Made by a program: the position numbers and the translations under genes | Source: Acanthochromis polyacanthus | Lineage: Eukaryota; Chordata; Actinopteri; Pomacentridae | Direction: 5' to 3' | Assembly: GCF_021347895.1 (NCBI RefSeq) | Contig: NC_067120.1 | Location: 11,641,361 to 11,705,360 of the forward strand | Length of the DNA: 64,000 nucleotides | Shown: positions 47,580 to 61,092 of the stretch, piece after piece | How positions within the stretch are numbered: the stretch's first letter is position 1 | How the letters are laid out: every line of letters starts with the position of its first letter | Notes under the pieces: model-generated | Told to the model about the DNA's origin: nothing | Seen by the model: the letters and a program-made list of their open reading frames with translations, nothing else | The model's database searches: none

Positions 47580-48300
47580 GGGTCAGTATTTTAATTGAGG
47601 GACTTTTCAAGTCCATGGGATATATTTTGCATACATTTTTATTAAAAGTAAAAAAAAAAAGTATGTTTTTTTCTGTTTGTTATGATCATGTCTTTACAAA
47701 TTCCATAACTATTAATAAAAAATGATTGGACATCACTAAAATTTCAACTAAATAACTGTCCAAATATAATAACAGCCACTTTCTAATTAGATAAACAATA
47801 ATAAAATGAGCTTATTCAAAAATCCTTTTTTGAGATAATCATGACAGATATTTCTTTATTGGCAATATATCAAATTTTATGTGGAAAATAACAAATTCTA
47901 TCTTTGTCCGAGAAATCACTTTCATCTAAGTTATCCATTACAAAAACACCTCTCAAGGAAGTGTGTTAATTCCAGATCACATGACCTGCTCCCCATGATG
48001 TCATTTCCTCCTGCACAAAAGACTCCAAGGCTTTCTGAGTTCTTTAATATAAAGTAGTGTGTGAGTTAAGTGTGGATTTATCGCATGCCAACAAGTTTAC
48101 TACAATATCTTTATAAATGACTTTCAATTTCAAATTTACTCAATTGTATATATAATATTTTAGAAGAATCTTTCTGCAAAAATGCCATGTGGTGTTTGGT
48201 TGTAGGTGGCCATGTTGATTTTAGGCCTGAACACAGCAAAAATGTCAACTATGACACATGTCAACTATGATACAAAAAGTTCCACAATTATATATTGACC
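47580..48300. mobile_element. MITE-like element, copy B (empty site for the SINE)
   Basis: Left GGGTCAGTATTTTAATTGAG and right ACAATTATATATTGACCC are inverted ends shared with copy A at 20001-21081. The interior aligns with copy A along its length except for the SINE. The single ATATCAAATTTTA at 47867-47879 is the pre-insertion site. Inserted in the Tc1-like remnant. Confidence 0.85.
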
Positions 48301-50761
48301 CAGGCAACAGTGGTCATTGGGTTTTTTTTTGCTAATGAATGTATAACGTAACAGTGTGATAAGGGCCAATGAAACCAATTAAATGAATATGGAAATTCTA
48401 TCCCTGGTCAATATATCTGCATATCTTCTACACTGTGAGGAAAAACAATAGCAGCATTGAAACTTTGACAACCTAAAAATCTCATTAGAATACATAACTG
48501 ACTACGCCCATCTCCAAAAACACCTTAAATGTCAGTTTTTACTAAGCAACCTATGGGTCTGTGGGTTTTTATGCCCTTTTTCTCAGAATCCAAATAAAGA
48601 ATAAGGTTATGTGATATTGCCCTCTCCACCTACTTGAGTGTACATGCACAACCATGCATGCACCCACCCACGCAATCAATCCAAAAGTGGTGATACACTG
48701 TACAATACTGGTATTGTGAGCTACAGACTCTGAAGTATATCAGGTGTCAAAACATTTTCTTTAGTGTTTCTTGATGAAATTACAAAGGAGATAATGAAAT
48801 TCTTAATGTTGGGGTGTAATGTAGGACAGTAGTAGCTGTGTGGTGATTCAAGCTGAGGTACAGTTATCCTTATTTAGTCATACTATAAACTATAGATTAA
48901 GAAGCGACATTTTTATGAACTACTGTGTACATCTTCAGGGTCTAGATGTGCAGTACAGTCGCATTATACATATTATTATCATTGATTTCTACATCACACC
49001 TGCTCCTGTCATATTCAGAGATCTTTGAAGAGTGGAGCTATACTGTATGTAGGTCTTTAAGTCGGTGGGGATACTGAAAGCAAACACAAAAGCCTGTGTG
49101 TTCAACTCAGAGGACACTCTTCTTCAGCACTGACTCAAACAGGAAACACGAGCTGGCTTCAGCTCTTTGGTCTATCTCATGTGGGACCACAAGGTACATA
49201 TTCGTCATATTCAGATAGTAAACGCCTCTGCTGTACATTTCTAACATCTTAGCCCCCATGTTTGAAATCGACCTTCCATGAAGTCTTTAATATACCCGAC
49301 ACAGGTTGTTAGGTGTGTAATTTATATCCACAGCATACTGGGTGTTCACTTTTATTTAACTACTTCTTCAAGTCAACAAAAAGTCAAGAACCTTCTGCTT
49401 CTGAGGGGCTTCAGTCTGTAGTCACAGCTGTCTGCTTGTGGCGCTCTGTCGAAGACGGATCAGTCAGGAGAAGAGGCAATGGCCGCCGTGGTAGGAAGGC
49501 TGAAGGGACTGACTTTTTAAGGAGTGATGATCTTGTTCGGTGCCCCTCAGCAACCAGCTTTTTGTTTGGGAGCTCACTCCAGATTCGACTCAAATATAAG
49601 GTCAGACAAAACAACTATCTGCTGCTTAGTTAAACTGATTTTTGTGCTTCTAGTGTAAATACTGGACAGGATTTTTTAAGGCGACATGATGTGCAGTGTA
49701 AATTCAAATTCTGTTTTCTGTTTCTTAACGCCTTAACGCTTGAGGCAATTTTTGTGAGATTTCCACCTGAAATAACATCCGCAATTCTAGTCGGCAAACA
49801 GCTGCAAAATTGTGAGGCCAAAAGAAACAACCTTGGGATCTGGGGACACGTAGACGACTTTGGAATCACAATGAGATTTGAAAAACTCCAGCAAAAGTTG
49901 TTATTTTTAGTTCTGCCTAATTAAAATTGCTAAATTGCAAATAAAAGAGAGAAAACAACAATCTTAACACGACATATTGAGTGTGTTCAAAATATTCTCG
50001 ACTGCAGCTCGACCAAGTTTGATGCTGCAGAAACCGAACGCTACATCCACTGTTATCATAGTAGTACTAGGTGGCCTTTTCAGTGAGAGTGCCATGTGTG
50101 GAAACCTTAGAAAAATGGCAGTGGGTTATTTTAGAACCTGCTCCTGGTACAGCGACCTCCACAGTGGATGGGGTTAAGTTCTACCAAAAAATGCAAGTGT
50201 TCTAACTCTAGCGTCCCCCAGGTATGTACGCTACGTAGCATTAATCAAAAAATGTACCTCAAATATTAATGTAATGATGCTTTTTAGCTCAAATTGACAA
50301 CAACTCTCCAGTCCATGAATGTGCTGCGCTGGCAGTGTGCAGTGCAGCAATGAGATGCAAAGTGACATTATTGCTTCTAGCAGCATCTTTCTCGCGGCAT
50401 GTAAAAAGCAGCTGGGCAGAAGTCTGTTTTTTTTTCAAAGTTTGGAGTACTATTAGGAGAGAGAAAAGGAAGGTAATTGTGGGAGCGTTTGCGCATGGCT
50501 TCCCCGGGAGCAGCTGATTTATCCGGGTGTGGAGGTGCTTTGAGGTCACAGCAAAGAAAAGCCTGTCAGCGGCTGTTCATGGAAGGGAAAGTCCTACCAG
50601 TGAGCGGGGCATAATTCAGGGATAAGAAGCAGCACAGTTCAAGGTGTTGATTGGAGAGAGAGACAGAAGTGTTGAGCTGATTCCAGGTCAGAAGCCCTCA
50701 CTAGATTGCGTCATCCCATGCACTGATTGCAGCATGTATTCCACACACCGGCAGTAATGTT
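48301..50761. other. Intron-like DNA
   Basis: No supported exon. A block at about 49420-49490 has splice-like borders, but its phase conflicts with neighbouring candidate exons (listed under rejected). No recognised repeats. Confidence 0.4.
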
Positions 50762-51596
50762 ATCTAGATCAGTGGTTCTCAACCTGTTTGGCTTGAAGCC
50801 CCCTGTAAGATGCCCCCCAGCCCCTGCACATCAACGTCTTATACACCAATGTTGTGTCTGCAGCTTGAAAGGCAGCTACTTTTGATTAAACTAGGCTTGT
50901 AGCGCATTGTCTACCTTGTACACTTTGACAACGTATATTTAATGAGTTATTGATGCCGGAAGTCTGTGAATATCTTTCCGACTTTACTGAACAGTGTTTT
51001 GTTTCCTAATGTCGCTGTAATTTGCTTGGTTTCACGCTGTCATTTGCTAGCATTTCACCACAAATAACACAGTTCTGTCTTTTCCTTCAATTAAACCACA
51101 TTTAAGGTAACTCTCGAGGTATCGCTGGAGTGTTTTTCTTCTGCAACTTGATGGCAACACCTTTGACCAATCGCACTTGAAGCACTTTTTGCACTTACTA
51201 CAGGTTTTTCCTTATGTCTGAATTCTTTCTTGTGTTGTACGTCGCTTTGGACAAAAGCGTCTGCTAAATGAAATTGTAGAATTGTAGAATTGTAGGTACT
51301 GATGAGTCTTCACCATTTTTGCGTTTTTCAAACTTTGTTCCCATCAAAGCATGGACAGAAATTGAAAGGTCAAGGAGGTGTGGCCATCGAAGCAGCAAGG
51401 AATTTTTGAGGAAAGCGCAAATAAATGTGATTTTACAATGTTTTATAGGTAGACTTGTAATAACACAGTAAGTCTGTTACTCTGATTTTATCCAGAATGT
51501 GAAAATCTAATTTTTATAACCTCACAGCTTCAGAGCAGACAAAGATTCGCGCCCCCCGCTAACCCTGACCCCAGTTTGGGAACCACTGATCTAGAT
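50762..51596. mobile_element. Non-autonomous hAT element with perfect 8-bp target duplication
   Basis: Element 50770-51588, 819 bases: left CAGTGGTTCTCAACC, right complement of CAGTGGTTCCCAAACTGGGG. Flanks are ATCTAGAT on both sides, itself a palindrome. Within it, near 51235-51285, is GTCGCTTTGGACAAAAGCG then TCTGCTAAATG, a separate very common fish repeat tail, so this element also carries a nested insertion or chimeric interior. Confidence 0.95.
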
Positions 51597-53878
51597 GATG
51601 GCACATATGCAAACGTCACTGCACCGACACACTGGTGAGGCGCATACAGAATCACTGCAAAATTGCTATTGTGGCTGCAGTGGGACGACGGACAGAGATT
51701 GAGGCCAGCTGACTGATATGAAGGGAATAGCAAGTGGTGCTTCCACTCTGCATTGAAATTCCCTGATTGAATCTCTCGAGCAAGGACTTTGAAATAGTGA
51801 AAGTGCTTAGTGTGTAGTTTGGCGAGACATTATAATATTCCATTACATGAATTTCCCATGCCGCTAAAGCGTGCCACGTATCGAAGCACGCTAATGGACT
51901 GTGTTGATTCCGATGCGACGGTGGAAATGATCTGTTTTCCTGGAACTGAGCTCATTTGTTTCTCCAACATACAATTACTCCATGTTGAATGTTTTTTTCC
52001 GTCGCTGTATTTTTTTATTCCCAGCCTTTATTCATTTAATTAATGCAGAATGCCTGAGCAGAAGCACTGTTTTGAAACTGTTGTCTGTTTTCGGTGTCTC
52101 CATCTTGTAGTATATTAAAATATCAGAGCTGTAGCCATTGTTGCAGGAATAACAAGCTTGGTTTTTTTTTTTCTCTCTCTGACCATAACTGAGAGGGTGG
52201 TTTGACATTTTGCTACGCACAGGCATGCGAATAAGTACCGGGTAAGAATGAATGCCATCTTTTATTAGCTGTCTTCTGTGTTTTGGCATCCCTTTGTGGA
52301 AGCACTTGCTCTGTTACCTTTGAGACTGGTAAACACACTGAGGGCATGCTGAGTAGCGAACATGCACTAGTTATTGTTTTTGGACATATACACACAAACA
52401 CACACATGCACTCCAGAGAGGAGGATCACAGGGTGTTTATCTACCAGTGTTGAACCCAGCAGTTTCAGCCTGTTGGTGCTTGGCCCCGCTAACTGCAGCT
52501 CAGCTCGCACGCTGGTGATGAAGCCACAGTTGGCCCGTCGAGCCGTTTGCCCGAGCCAAAATATAAGATTTTATTCCCCGCTTCCAAAAAATTCTGTGCA
52601 GCAGAGGAGGGATCAGACTCTTTGAGGTCTGAGTAAGTTAATTTGTGATTAACCAACAAGCCCGCATCTTGTGTCCAACCCTTGCTGGACAGGCCCCTTG
52701 GCACTGTTTTGTCAACCGGGCTCAGGTTTTGGGTTTCAGAGGGCATGTTGACACTTTGGGCTTGTGCTTCCTGCTATACTGGAGTGAGCTGGCTGTCTGC
52801 TAACCGGATGCACTGCATCAGTTCCTGAGATAATCTGTCTTATTTATGAAGGTTGAATATTTTGTTTTGGACATTTTTTTTTTCCACAACCACAATCTGT
52901 GGTCATTTTTCTTTACAGCAACAAACTGACACATTTTTAATCACGAGGCCTTTATTAGAGAAAATGGAATATCAGTGAGTTTTGTATTATACAAGCAGTA
53001 GTCTACACAGAAATTATTACATCTGAGGTTAAAATGTCGGATGTATAAACGATCAACAAGTTGTTGAAATGATTATACATATATATCAGAGCAGGATAGA
53101 TAGCAGCTAGTTAATCTTCTAAACCCCAAAACCTGCTAACTGGTTTCAAAGGCATGTTGTCTTTTTAAAACATATGACAAAATGACAGCATTTAGCAGAA
53201 CTAGAAACTGTAAAACAGAAAGAATAATCAGATTTTCCCCTTGAATGAATCATGTGTTGTTCAGAAATCCAACCTTTAAATCATGACATTTTATCGAAAT
53301 TACATTAGTCTAAACATTGAATTTACTTGTTTTTTTTAGTCAGTGGTGTCTCAGATGTGACTGAATTACAGGCAGAGCAGAGAGGAGACAAGAACGGAAA
53401 CAAATTACAAATCTTAGTAGAATATCAATAGATTCACCATTTTTCCAGTATTTGGTATAACCTGTAGGTACCTTTTCTCCTTTAAATGGCATTATGATTG
53501 TGTCATACTACATAAAGTTCATGTTTGAGTTCTCTACTTCTAGCGGTGGTTGTGATTTTTCCAGAATTGCAGGACTTTATATTGCAGTGACAAAATAAGC
53601 ACACACTGAGCAAATATGTGATAGGAGCAAAAAACACTGACAGGATTGTACACATCCATCAGACCAAGATTTAAAACAAATAATGATCATTTTTATTGTT
53701 AATTAGCTCATAAAACTCGTAGAAACTATTGAGGTCAGAAAATACCAAAAAACAACAGCTGACATTTGTAAGTTTTCAAATTGTTGGTTTGTCTGACCAG
53801 CAGCAAATCTGATTAATAAACGATAAAGACAAACACAAAAAGGCTTTCAGACATATTAGAAGATAATACGATTGAGTA
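51597..53878. other. Intron-like DNA
   Basis: No exon recognised on either strand; only short open frames without splice context. No recognised repeats apart from short T-runs. Confidence 0.4.
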
Positions 53879-54281
53879 AGCCCTCCTCTCCTCTCCTCTC
53901 CTCTCCTCTCCTCTCCTCTCCTCTCCTCTCCTCTCCTCTCCTCTCCTCTCCTCTCCTCTCCTCTCCTCTCCTCTCCTCTCCTCTCCTCTCCTCTCCTCTC
54001 CTCTCCTCTCCTCTCCTCTCCTCTCCTCTCCTCTCCTCTCCTCTCCTCTCCTCTCCTCTCCTCTCCTCTCCTCTCCTCTCCTCTCCTCTCCTCTCCTCTC
54101 CTCTCCTCTCCTCTCCTCTCCTCTCCTCTCCTCTCCTCTCCTCTCCTCTCCTCTCCTCTCCTCCCTCCCCTCCCTCCCTCCCCTCCCCTCCCTCCCCTCC
54201 CCTCCCCTCCCCTCCCCTCCCCTCCCCTCCCCTCCCCTCCTCTCCTCTCCTCTCCTCTCCTCTCCTCTCCTCTCCTCTCCT
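53879..54281. repeat. (CTCTC)n pentanucleotide satellite, about 400 bases
   Basis: Nearly perfect 5-base repeat from 53879 to about 54161, then a CCCTC/CCCT-variant block to about 54240, then the original unit again to 54281. One strand is all pyrimidine and the other all purine. The long Ser-Pro-Leu-Leu and Arg-Gly-Glu-Glu open frames on the two strands are artefacts of the repeat. Confidence 0.97.
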
Positions 54282-55039
54282 GAAGACTGACACCAGATGT
54301 TCAGCCACTGGCAATTTCAGCAGCAGCAGCTTGTCACCGTGTGACATCCAGTCTTTCTAAAAAGGTTTCACCCACCATCATCAAACTAAACAGTTTTACA
54401 CGGTGTCAAGTCAAGATTGTGTTGCAGCTGGGGAGGCCTCGATGAGACCCCTTTATTTGAGGGGATTGTGTTCACTTCTGAGTTGTAGGAGACTACACTG
54501 CTTTGAAAATCTGATCTAAACTGCAAAAATCTAAAATCTAATCGAATTTGTATTTGCATGTTTCAGTTTTCTGTGAAATAATATGCATCACAATGTTCCG
54601 GGGTTTACTGTCTATGTAATTTGCTTAATTGGCCATTCATCACCTCTGTGATTATAGATGAGTTCATAATTAGAAAATGTGGCTTTTAATACTTGGTATT
54701 GCTTCATAATTTTCTCAAGTTTGCTTCAGGTGACAATAAAGCTTATGTTAGGTGTTGGTAGGTGGAAGGAGTCCCATTACATTTCATGATTTATTGCCTT
54801 TTTACCTTTTGGAATGAAGGGAGTAAGAAAGATTTCCCAAAGGGAATCTGATTTCTGCTCATTTGTTTTAGTCAGTAAAGGCATTATAGTGACTGATTTT
54901 AAATGCTGATTGGTGTAATGTCAGTGAAAGACTAAAACAATATCTGGACATTTAAAAACTAATCTAATAATATTGATAAAATGCATTTTGTTGCTTTATT
55001 TTTTTGGTTGGCCAGACAATGCAACCTGATTCTGGGGCT

Positions 55040-55490
55040 GTTATAATGTTAATACTCTGCCAAGGAACCGCAAAGTTATGTGACAATTGGCATCTGTCTG
55101 CCTGTCTACCTGTCTGCCTGTCTGTCTGTCTGCAACATTACTCAAAAACAGAATGACAGATTTGGATGAAATTTTCAGGGAAGGGATTTATCCATCGGAA
55201 ATGTTATTGATTAAATTGTGGAGTGTTTTCGAGTCCCATCAACTCCCGCCACCCGCTACATATTTAGGTCACGTGATTCAGTTTCCGTACATAACGTACA
55301 CATGGACAACACACTCCTGTGCTCAGGCAAAGTCATTTTGTTTATGTCTACATCTATGTTAAATGTGTGGCCACATTCTATAGTGCCGTAATTTCTGCCA
55401 TGACTTTTTTCCAGATTTCAGCCGTCAGAAATGATACGACTGAGCAGTCTTGGCGGAGTACTGCACTCTCTGAGTGCTTTTCTTTTATCT
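55040..55490 (+). repeat. Dispersed repeat with internal (CTGT)n
   Basis: CTCTGCCAAGGAACCGCAAAG, a CTGT/CTGC run at 55094-55133, GATTTGGATGAAATTTTCAG, and GCGGAGTACTGCACTCTC with GAGTGCTTTTC. These phrases mark a widespread vertebrate interspersed repeat with a Gly-Gly-type 'gcggaggt..gcgctctccgagtgc' end (from memory). Class not assigned. Confidence 0.5.
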
Positions 55491-58400
55491 TTATGTGGCT
55501 CAAAAAATTCACAGAATGAGAAATCTGTTTAAAAAATGGGAATGGAAAATATTGCTATCAATCATATTCATTTTCAGCTTTGTTTATTGTATGTTTTGTG
55601 TCTTTTTTAGGAAATAAATGACCAAAAATACAAGTTTAGTGAGATGGAGAAAGAGTTTCTAACTACATCCATAAAAGTATGTAGTTCCTATGTTGCAATA
55701 GGTACTGAACCGTGATTACTTATAATCATACTCATTGTTATTGCTATTATTAACATGATATCACCTTTTCATTTGTAGAACATTATGGATGTCATCTATG
55801 TATCATAATACCTCTATCTGATGTGGTGATCTCCAATGTTTTCTATAGCTTAAATTACATACATTCACTTAGCATCCTAAATGTTGTTAACGTGCTTCTT
55901 CTGCTTAGCAACTCCTCTGCACAGTTTGCTGTAGGACTGTTTGTTGTCCTTTGATTAAAAGTAGTTTTTTGAGGTTGTGTAAAGCAATATGTGAGGAAAG
56001 GAGAAAATCAAAGCCAAAGGAGAAGCAGACAGGGCCGGGTGAACCTAATAAATCATAAAACTCTTTGAATACAAAGAACATAAATGAATTAAACCTAATC
56101 TGCAAAGCACGGGGTTTTCCCTCAGCAGCATCACTATTACACTCCACTTGGTGCTCTCACGTGTGCTCTGATCTCTACATAAACCCGCATTTGCCAAATT
56201 TACAAATCTAATTTAAAATGGTAAAGATTTTGTTTTCCCAAAAAGCTTATTTAAGTGAATAACTAAAATGTAAATCTGCTGTTGACCTCAGCGAGCTTGC
56301 ATAGGGTTCTCTGCCTGACCGTTCTCCAGTTATGGACGAGAGCGTAAGTGTTTGTACAGTATGTTCACCTCCCACCTGCTGTGTATCAGCCTCGCGTGTG
56401 GGCGATCACCGCTCACTATGGAGACAATTATCTCAGCTATAACTCATCCTGTTACTGTAAAATGTCTGCTTATACACATGCACATCATGGAAAAATAGCC
56501 TGCAGCACATTTGCATGTGACGATGGCACTTATGGAAAAGAAAATCCTTATTAGAAGACGAAATAAGCTTCTGTTTATGGGAAGCAAATGGTGTGGAATT
56601 GTTTTTCCTGTGAGTGCCTGCTTTGCACTGTGAATTATTCACAAAGTTTTTGCGATTCACCCACAGTTCAGTAATTTCTCGCTCTTTTTTTAATCAGCCA
56701 GCTGGTTTACTGGTGGTTTAAAGTAGTGAAGCTTTACACGGCGTTAAACATAACAAAGGAAGTAGTGGGCGGGAACCGGCTTTAAAGTATTAGCATGCAT
56801 TGCGTAGGGTGCTTCTGCTTTTTTTAGATGTTTAAAAAGTTGACAAGTTATGCTGTATTTCTTCTTGTATGAAGAGGTTAATTAGATTTAAGCGGCCATA
56901 AAGACACTCAACTGAAGCGTTCGTACAGGTATGTTTATTGTCTTGTGCTGTGAAGTGCGTCATTTTTAATGCCACTTAATAAAAAGCGTCTTTGGTAGTT
57001 AAATTATCAGCGGCGTACAGCTCTCAGCAGGGAAGCTCCACGGGTGGTTTATTGATAATAGTCTGTTCTGCAGAGTGTTTTGCTGCATTGAAATCATAGC
57101 TGTTATTTATGAAAAGTATCCATATATTAAGTGGGTGTTTCCTTTTTGTCATATCTGACGCTAAAGCTTACTTCTGAGAGAATGTGGGATCCTTGTTTCA
57201 TAGTGTACATGCAGCACGGCGTCTGTTGTGTATCGTGATGCTGGAGGAGGATTCAGGGGACCGTCCTCCAGTGTTTGTGAAGTCAGATGAGAAAAAGCAA
57301 ATTCTGTATCTATGGTTTTTACTGTCTGCAAATGACCCGCTTAAAGGTGGAGGGACTACTAATGGGTCAGTGGACCTCAGGACGTAAACAATACAGTGTG
57401 TGTCTGAGTGCTTTTGTGAAGTATACGCAACCTGACTCTGTTACCAATATGTCTGGTCCTCAGCACTGTAATTGAAATGCTGCAAGAGGGCAGAAACATT
57501 GAGGTGAAAAGGAGACAGTAGCTCTTGCAAGACCACACGTTTCACATCTAGTCAAAACTACGAGAGTCGAGACCACAACATCAGAGATGCGGCCTGCAGT
57601 GAGCATTGTTTGTTCATCTCTGACCCAAATATAACTAACATGCACACTCACTGGATACCAGGTGTGAAAAGCTGCTTCATGTAACTGCAACATTGTGACA
57701 CTGAAATTTCTTTGGAAGCTCTAAAATCTGTTACTTTCGTTCATAGATTTTTCAGTATTTTCTCTCAGTTGATTTGAAAATAAAAAATTTCAGTGGTTGA
57801 AGAAGTTTTGTGTTATTTAATAAAGTAACAGTTGCAATTACTCATTACAAAAGTACTCCAGTATTTTTAAGTCTTACTGAGGTTTTGGTACTAAATGTGC
57901 ATATAGCTGCATATGTTAAGGTGCTCATTATTCTGTGATGGCACCTGTCAGTGTTCTGATTTATAGAATGTTTAGTTTAATCTCTAACTGTGCTACATAT
58001 TGTGGAAAGGGCAGATCGCAGACATGATAACAAAGTAATGGAGCAAAAAGTATAAGTTTTCCCTTATAAAAGTATGAGTTTTCCAACCATGGCTAGAAGC
58101 AGAAAGAACTCAAAAATGGTGCAGTACGACATAGTTATAGTGCCATAAATCAGAACAAAAGAAAAAAAACTGAATTCCTATGGTCATTTATTTTACAAAA
58201 AATTAAAAAAAAAACTTGGAATCATCATGAACATGTGCCTACAGGTGTTACCAGTACCGGGAAAAAATTGTGACTCTACATACAATAGATACTTTAGTAC
58301 TTATATTTTAAATTTGTCTCCATGCATGTTCAGACCAGTACAGTTAAAATGTCTCTGATATTGTCTCACGTAACTGTTGGTCACAGCTGAGTCACTAATG

Positions 58401-59829
58401 TCTTCATGGTTGCCGAACACTGCAGATTTTTTTTTTTTTAACTTCTACAGATCCTGTTCAAGGCCAACAGTTAGTTTTTAGTGATTTTTTTAAATGAGAC
58501 ATGTAGAAGAAAGTGATGTTCATAAAATGTAGTGTTCTCCCAAATAAGTTCCCAAACTATTCACCTGTGCCACTTCACAGATGAGTATTTAAAGGACTGC
58601 TGAAAAGGTGGAAATGGCCAAATTTATGACTATTCAATCAATGATATTTGGAGAAGTTCTTGAAAGAGAAGAGTTGGTCACCACTCTGGAGAGCACTAAA
58701 TTGGAGAGGTAGTTGTCCGTACCTAAACTGAAATGTTAGTCAGGATTCAGCTTGACACTGTCACCCAGATAAGCTTTATATTTCAGAACTTCTGCTTAAT
58801 TATTTTAACACAATAGATCTCACTTTTACTTGAACAATACTAGTCAAGTAACTTCTGCTTTCATGGAATATTTTTGTACTATTTCCTGTCCTGCATTTCC
58901 AACAGACGTCAGTAATATATTGGTTTAGCAGCACCAGTTGACGCAGCTATAGTTCCTCTGTAGGTGTTGGTTTGGGTTAAAGTCTGTACAACCTTATTGG
59001 AATCCACTGATTTCGCATTTATAGTACAAATTACAGTCATTATAAGAGAGGAATGGCTCAGATTTCACAATTAGTACAAAGTGCCATGGCCAAAGTTGCT
59101 GCAAGAGTTTGTATAAACAGGATACGTCGACTATATGAACCTTTCTTCTGTTGATGTGAATTATGCATGACTCCAAGGAATATTTCAGTACCACTTAGGA
59201 GAGCTTTGACACTAACTCCTCAGCGCTTGACAGCGTTCTGCTGAAAGGGTGGAGAGATGCGTCGGCTGGTGTGATCCATCGGAGGACGGCAGAATATCCT
59301 CTGCAGCGATTCCACTGTGGCCTCCTGCTTGTTGTTGTCTCACCGTTTCCACGTGTGTTTGTCTCCACATGATGCATAATCACACCTCTGTCTGCTGTGT
59401 CATGCAGGCCCGTCTTACCGTACAGCGGTCCAACAGAGACCTGCTGCCTTCACTGGTTTCGCCATGTGTGGTTATATAATGCCAGAGATAAGGATTCTCT
59501 TTGTCACATTGGTGATGATGGCGTCTCACATGGTGAAATCTGAAAATCTGAGACAGCTTTGAAAACCTGGAAATTGCTAGAAACGCTTAAAACACATAGC
59601 ATTCTGCATAATTTTAGGTTTTAAGAGGATTTATGGCGGTCACCATGTTAACTCCTTTGTACAATAGACTTTAGTTGTTTCCTCAGATGACACTCAGGTG
59701 GATTTAACTCATCAGAGGCGCGTTCAAGTAAATCAACTTGCAGCTGCCGTTCTCCTATTAGTAATATGGCCATGCCTCAAGTTTGAAGCAGAACATTACT
59801 GACTAAGTCGTGTTGTTGTAGTTGGAAAG
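55491..59829. other. Intron-like DNA
   Basis: No supported exon. Short splice-flanked blocks at 56331-56345 and 59408-59455 were examined and rejected because of phase or weak donors. No recognised repeats beyond short homopolymers. Confidence 0.4.
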
Positions 59830-60300
59830 ATGGCATCAAACCAAGCGAAAGAGTCAGAAGTCAGCTTTCTCAGCCTGAACTCTAGACTGAAGCTTTCTAA
59901 GTGGGCAGTGCTTGACACTCTAAAACACTCTGAGGAAACTGGATCACTTGTATCCAAAGCTCAATCAGGCAGACCAAAGGCGACCGCACCATCAGGAAAT
60001 CAATACATAAAGCTTGGTTCATTAGGGGGTAGAAAAACAGCTTGATCACGGAGACAGAGGTTGCTAAACAAAGAATGCAAGATTCTAATCAGCAATAGTC
60101 ATGTCCAAAGGAAGGCTGTCTGGTAGTGGGCTCTTCTCAGGAGGGGAAGCACTGGCCAGACACTGAGGGTGGGCTACGACATGCTAGCGTTTCACAAAGA
60201 ATGATCGAAAAAAAATAGTGGTGAATCAATATTGGAGGTTTGCCTGCTCTGGAATGGGACACTTGCACCAAATAGACTTCACCTTTACCAAGAAGTAAAC
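59830..60300 (+). pseudogene. Tc1-type transposase fragment
   Basis: The frame at 59830-60045 resembles the N-terminal helix-turn-helix region of Tc1 transposases: LKLSKWAVLDTLKHSEETGS, then SGRPKATAPSGNQYIKLGSL, close to the usual 'SGRPKATTxxxDxxIxxxSL' block. The frame stops and the downstream catalytic DDE region is deleted or scrambled. Inactive remnant. Confidence 0.8.
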
Positions 60301-61092
60301 TTGAAGCTTTCACTTATTTCTTGAAGGTTGAGACAGCAAAACATTCACGCCTTCACTTGAAACTCGTCATGCTGGGATAACATGAGTTACTAGCTATTAC
60401 ACAAATCTGTGGAGTTCGTGCCAGCTTGAATACATGCTGAATGCAAGGGAAAATTTAGGTGCATTTTGCAGATTCAGCATTTCACCTAATTTCTTAAGCT
60501 AGCATGATCATTTTAGTGATTAAAAATGTATGCAGTTCTGGAGCAGAACTCCACGATTGAAGAGGGACCGCTGCATAGAAACTGTCATTGATAAATAGGT
60601 TTCTTCATTAATAAACATGACTAAATTATTGTGTAAAATAGAAATAGGATTAAATAAATTCAGACGCTGTCTTCTGTTTATGTCAGATCGTTTGCTGTTC
60701 TTTTCTATTTTCTAAATAATTCACTGTTCTATCACTCTTATTTCCCACTAAGATCCATATCTTAAATCATTATTCATCAATCAAACTGATTATTCATGAA
60801 TAATCAGTCAATAATTTGCCAATACTGATAAACAAAAAAAAAGACAAATATTGGCAACGATAATTAGCCAGGCTGATAATCCATCTATCCATAATGTGCC
60901 TTAAATGTAACCTGAAAATTTGCCATTTACCAAATGATAATGAAGTAATCCTCCGTCAGTCAGTAGTGACTGTAATTTAATATTGTTGTATTTACACTGA
61001 TGCAGTCACGTGTGCATGTGTTTGAACAAAGGCCATAACTTTGTGTTTCCAAATGCTAACTTTCAATATTTGTGTGTGTGTTTCATCCCCAG
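60301..61092. other. Intron-like AT-rich DNA
   Basis: TTATTCAT/ATGAATAA inverted motifs near 60770-60810, and a short TG run before the acceptor at 61092. Nothing else seen. Confidence 0.4.

Noticed and set aside
49420..49491. Splice-bounded block (acceptor GGGGCTTCAG, donor GTAGGA) open after a phase-1 exon
   Set aside because: It would end in phase 2, and joining to the exon at 61093 then runs into an early stop. No support as part of the same gene.
53856..54360. Long open frames on both strands (Ser-Pro-Leu and Arg-Gly-Glu repeats)
   Set aside because: Pure translation of a pentanucleotide satellite; no gene context or splice sites.
56331..56345. Tiny block TTATGGACGAGAGC between CTCCAG and GTAAGTG
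   Set aside because: Good consensus sites but only 14 bases, and the following candidate exon would be read out of frame. Probably chance.
59408..59455. Block after TCATGCAG reading ARLTVQRSNRDLLPSL
   Set aside because: Donor GTTTCG is poor, no phase partner, no homology.
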